Shown: piece by piece, positions 50,800 through 52,246 of the stretch
Layout of the letters: the number at the start of each line of letters is the position of its first letter
Position numbering within the stretch: the first letter of the stretch is position 1
Assembly: GCA_030706015.1 (NCBI GenBank)
Contig: JAUZPI010000025.1
Location: 1-52,246 of the forward strand
Length of the DNA: 52,246 nt
Direction: 5' to 3'
Source of the DNA: Bacillota bacterium
GTDB taxonomy: Bacteria > Bacillota > Clostridia > Clostridiales > Clostridiaceae
The notes under the pieces: model-generated
The model's input: only the letters and a program-made list of their open reading frames with translations
The model's database searches: none
Told to the model about the DNA's origin: nothing
Translations under genes and position numbers: made by a program

Positions 50800-51225
50800 A
50801 TGAAAAAAGTAACTATAATTTACTATAGCAACATGGGAAATGTTGAAGTTTTGGCTAATAGTATAGCGAAAGGTGCTTCAGAAGCTGGTGCTCAAGTTGC
50901 ATTAAAACTAGTTTCAGAGGCAACACCTGAAGACGTTCTCAATTCAGACGCTGTAGCTTTTGGAAGTACTTCAATGGATAATAACAGAATAGAGCAAAAA
51001 GAATTGGCTCCATTCTTAAAAGAAGTCCGTTTATTAGCAGTTGGCGATAAACCTGTTGTCATTTTTGGATCTTATGGTTGGGATAGAGGCGAGTTTATGC
51101 TAAATTGGCAAGAATATATGAGCAAAGAAAAGTTTAATGTTGTTGGCACTTTAGCTGTTAAAGAAACACCAAGTAATGAAGAACTTGAAAAAGCAGAAGC
51201 CCTTGGTAAACTTCTTGCCCAATAA
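50800..51225 (+). CDS. Short-chain flavodoxin
   Basis: 141 aa. FMN loop YYSNMGNVEVLA (a clostridial S-N-M-G-N variant of the T-G-N-T loop), AFGSTSMDNN and GSYGWDRGEFM (isoalloxazine-binding loop with Trp). It carries low-potential electrons in place of ferredoxin, often in iron limitation, and the next gene is pyruvate:ferredoxin oxidoreductase, a natural electron donor. ATG at 50800 follows GAAGGGAAGGG; an upstream TTG is rejected because it overlaps the ribosome site. Confidence 0.93.
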   Translation: MKKVTIIYYSNMGNVEVLANSIAKGASEAGAQVALKLVSEATPEDVLNSDAVAFGSTSMDNNRIEQKELAPFLKEVRLLAVGDKPVVIFGSYGWDRGEFMLNWQEYMSKEKFNVVGTLAVKETPSNEELEKAEALGKLLAQ

Positions 51226-51278
51226 TTATTTAAAGTGAACATATTAAACATAATATATGAAAAAAACAGTTTATAAAA

Positions 51279-51322
51279 AATAAATTACTATACAACGATG
51301 TATTATTGTATAGTAATTTATT
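51279..51322 (+). terminator. Terminator after the flavodoxin gene
   Basis: Perfect 17-bp stem (51279-51295 with 51306-51322), 10-nt loop. AT-rich stem with only a short T-run. From 51323 to 51570 I see no gene; a -10-like TATAAT lies near 51534. Confidence 0.7.
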
Positions 51323-51582
51323 ACATAATCACGCAATTAACAAGCATTCACTAAGAAAGTGGTTTAAATTAATTATGAATATAAAATTTTCTGAAAAAGT
51401 GATGTTTTGCTAAGAAGTATGATAAAATTAGTTTAGAATATTAATAATGTGCAAAATGAAGATAAAATCAAATGAAAAGCTAGTGTATATACTTATACAA
51501 TTTCATAAGATTAGTAAACCTTCCTTTGTATATTATAATGTATATTGTAAAATTTTTCATAGAGAAAAGGAGGAAATTTAAT

Positions 51583-52246
51583 ATGTCTAGAGCTAAACAA
51601 TCAATGGATGGTAATACAGCTGCTGCACACGTAGCATATGCTTATACTGATGTAGCTGGTATTTATCCAATTACACCATCAAGCCCAATGGCTGACAGTG
51701 TTGATATGTGGTCTGCTGCAGGCCAAGAAAACATTTTCGGTAATCAAGTTAAAGTTGTAGAAATGCAATCAGAAGCAGGTGCTGCTGGAACTGTTCACGG
51801 TTCTCTTGCTGCAGGTGCACTTACTACTACATTTACAGCTTCACAAGGTCTTTTATTAATGATTCCAAATATGTACAAGATTGCTGGTGAACAGCTTCCA
51901 AGTGTATTCCATGTATCTGCACGTACAGTTGCATCACATGCACTTAACATTTTTGGTGACCATAGTGACGTATATGCTTGCCGTCAATTAGGTTTCGCAA
52001 TGCTTGCTGAAACAAATCCACAAGAAGTTATGGACTTAAGTCCTGTTGCACATCTTGCTGCATTAGAAGGAAAAGTTCCTTTCATCAATTTCTTTGATGG
52101 ATTCCGTACATCACACGAAATTCAAAAAATAGAAAAATGGGATTATGCAGATCTTAAAGAAATGTGTAATATGGATGCTGTTAAAGCTTTCCGTGAACAT
52201 GCACTAAACCCAAACAAACCAACTATGCGTGGTTCTCATGAAAATG
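51583..52246 (+). CDS. nifJ: Pyruvate:ferredoxin (flavodoxin) oxidoreductase, 5' part; cut by the window edge
   Basis: 221 codons are visible and open to the right edge. MSRAKQSMDGNTAAAHVAYAYT, YPITPSSPMA, EMQSEAGAAG, TASQGLLLMIPN and ARTVASHALNIFGDHSDV are the conserved N-terminal pyrimidine-binding domain of single-chain PFOR (~1170 aa in full). The enzyme oxidises pyruvate with CoA to acetyl-CoA and CO2, reducing ferredoxin or flavodoxin. AAAGGAGG precedes the ATG. Arg is often CGT here (for example several in the last 350 nt), unlike the AGA-dominated neighbours, which points to high expression. Its neighbour is a flavodoxin gene. Confidence 0.97.
   Translation, partial: MSRAKQSMDGNTAAAHVAYAYTDVAGIYPITPSSPMADSVDMWSAAGQENIFGNQVKVVEMQSEAGAAGTVHGSLAAGALTTTFTASQGLLLMIPNMYKIAGEQLPSVFHVSARTVASHALNIFGDHSDVYACRQLGFAMLAETNPQEVMDLSPVAHLAALEGKVPFINFFDGFRTSHEIQKIEKWDYADLKEMCNMDAVKAFREHALNPNKPTMRGSHEN

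Overview
The window is low-GC, AT-rich DNA from an anaerobic Firmicute, most probably a Clostridium sensu stricto species. The evidence is direct: most genes have AGGAGG-type ribosome sites with frequent TTG or GTG starts. Anaerobic markers are present (HydE for [FeFe]-hydrogenase assembly, a pyruvate:ferredoxin oxidoreductase at the right edge, ferredoxin/flavodoxin proteins, bacteriohemerythrin). One element closely matches the clostridial cyclic-di-GMP-II riboswitch class. The species is not determined. Most of the window is chromosomal housekeeping and signalling sequence. I saw no tRNA, rRNA, CRISPR array, insertion sequence or prophage.

Layout. 1-1441: C-terminal part of a probable polymorphic nuclease toxin and its likely immunity gene. 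1660-2752: a gap with gene debris, then a truncated xanthine-dehydrogenase fragment joined to an unrelated tail. 3.0-7.6 kb: a DMT exporter facing a minus-strand redox cluster (MarR regulator, DUF362 ferredoxin protein, flavodoxin-ferredoxin protein, alpha/beta hydrolase) with a clear promoter and palindromic operator. 7.6-14.7 kb: small protein, ketopantoate-reductase-like enzyme, Lon-like protease, cytosolic lipase-fold protein, and a membrane protein plus flavodoxin pair. 14.8-16.8 kb: cyclic-di-GMP-II riboswitch with terminator controlling a chemotaxis receptor. 17.2-19 kb: ammonium transporter amt and PII gene. 19-21.6 kb: methyltransferase broken by one in-frame TGA, a second ketopantoate-reductase-like gene and a divergent LysR regulator. 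21.7-23.4 kb: PadR regulator with a HAAS-SEDS membrane protein and a perfect operator.

23.7-27.9 kb holds a compact operon: a CHASE4-PAS-GGDEF-HD-GYP cyclic-di-GMP enzyme, a HAD phosphatase and an sn-glycerol-1-phosphate dehydrogenase, the last two overlapping by one base. 28-34.2 kb: TerB-like protein, bacteriohemerythrin, D-2-hydroxyacid dehydrogenase, UV-damage endonuclease UvsE, a six-TM chemotaxis receptor, a PHP phosphoesterase and a small membrane protein. 34.3-39.2 kb: topoisomerase IV genes parE-parC. 39.2-51.2 kb: DJ-1 family protein, M16 peptidase, HydE, endonuclease IV-like protein, RecJ, a small protein, a soluble PAS histidine kinase, MurG, a beta-CASP metallo-beta-lactamase protein and a flavodoxin. 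The right edge cuts the pyruvate:ferredoxin oxidoreductase gene.

The strongest leads are the riboswitch-controlled chemoreceptor, the cyclic-di-GMP / glycerol-1-phosphate operon, the PadR/HAAS-SEDS pair, the toxin-immunity pair, and two gene-decay events (the chimeric xanthine-dehydrogenase fragment and the TGA-interrupted methyltransferase). Cyclic-di-GMP recurs as a theme: one enzyme pair of domains to make or degrade it, and one RNA sensor, lie within 9 kb of each other. No homology search could be run; family names rest on recognised motifs.
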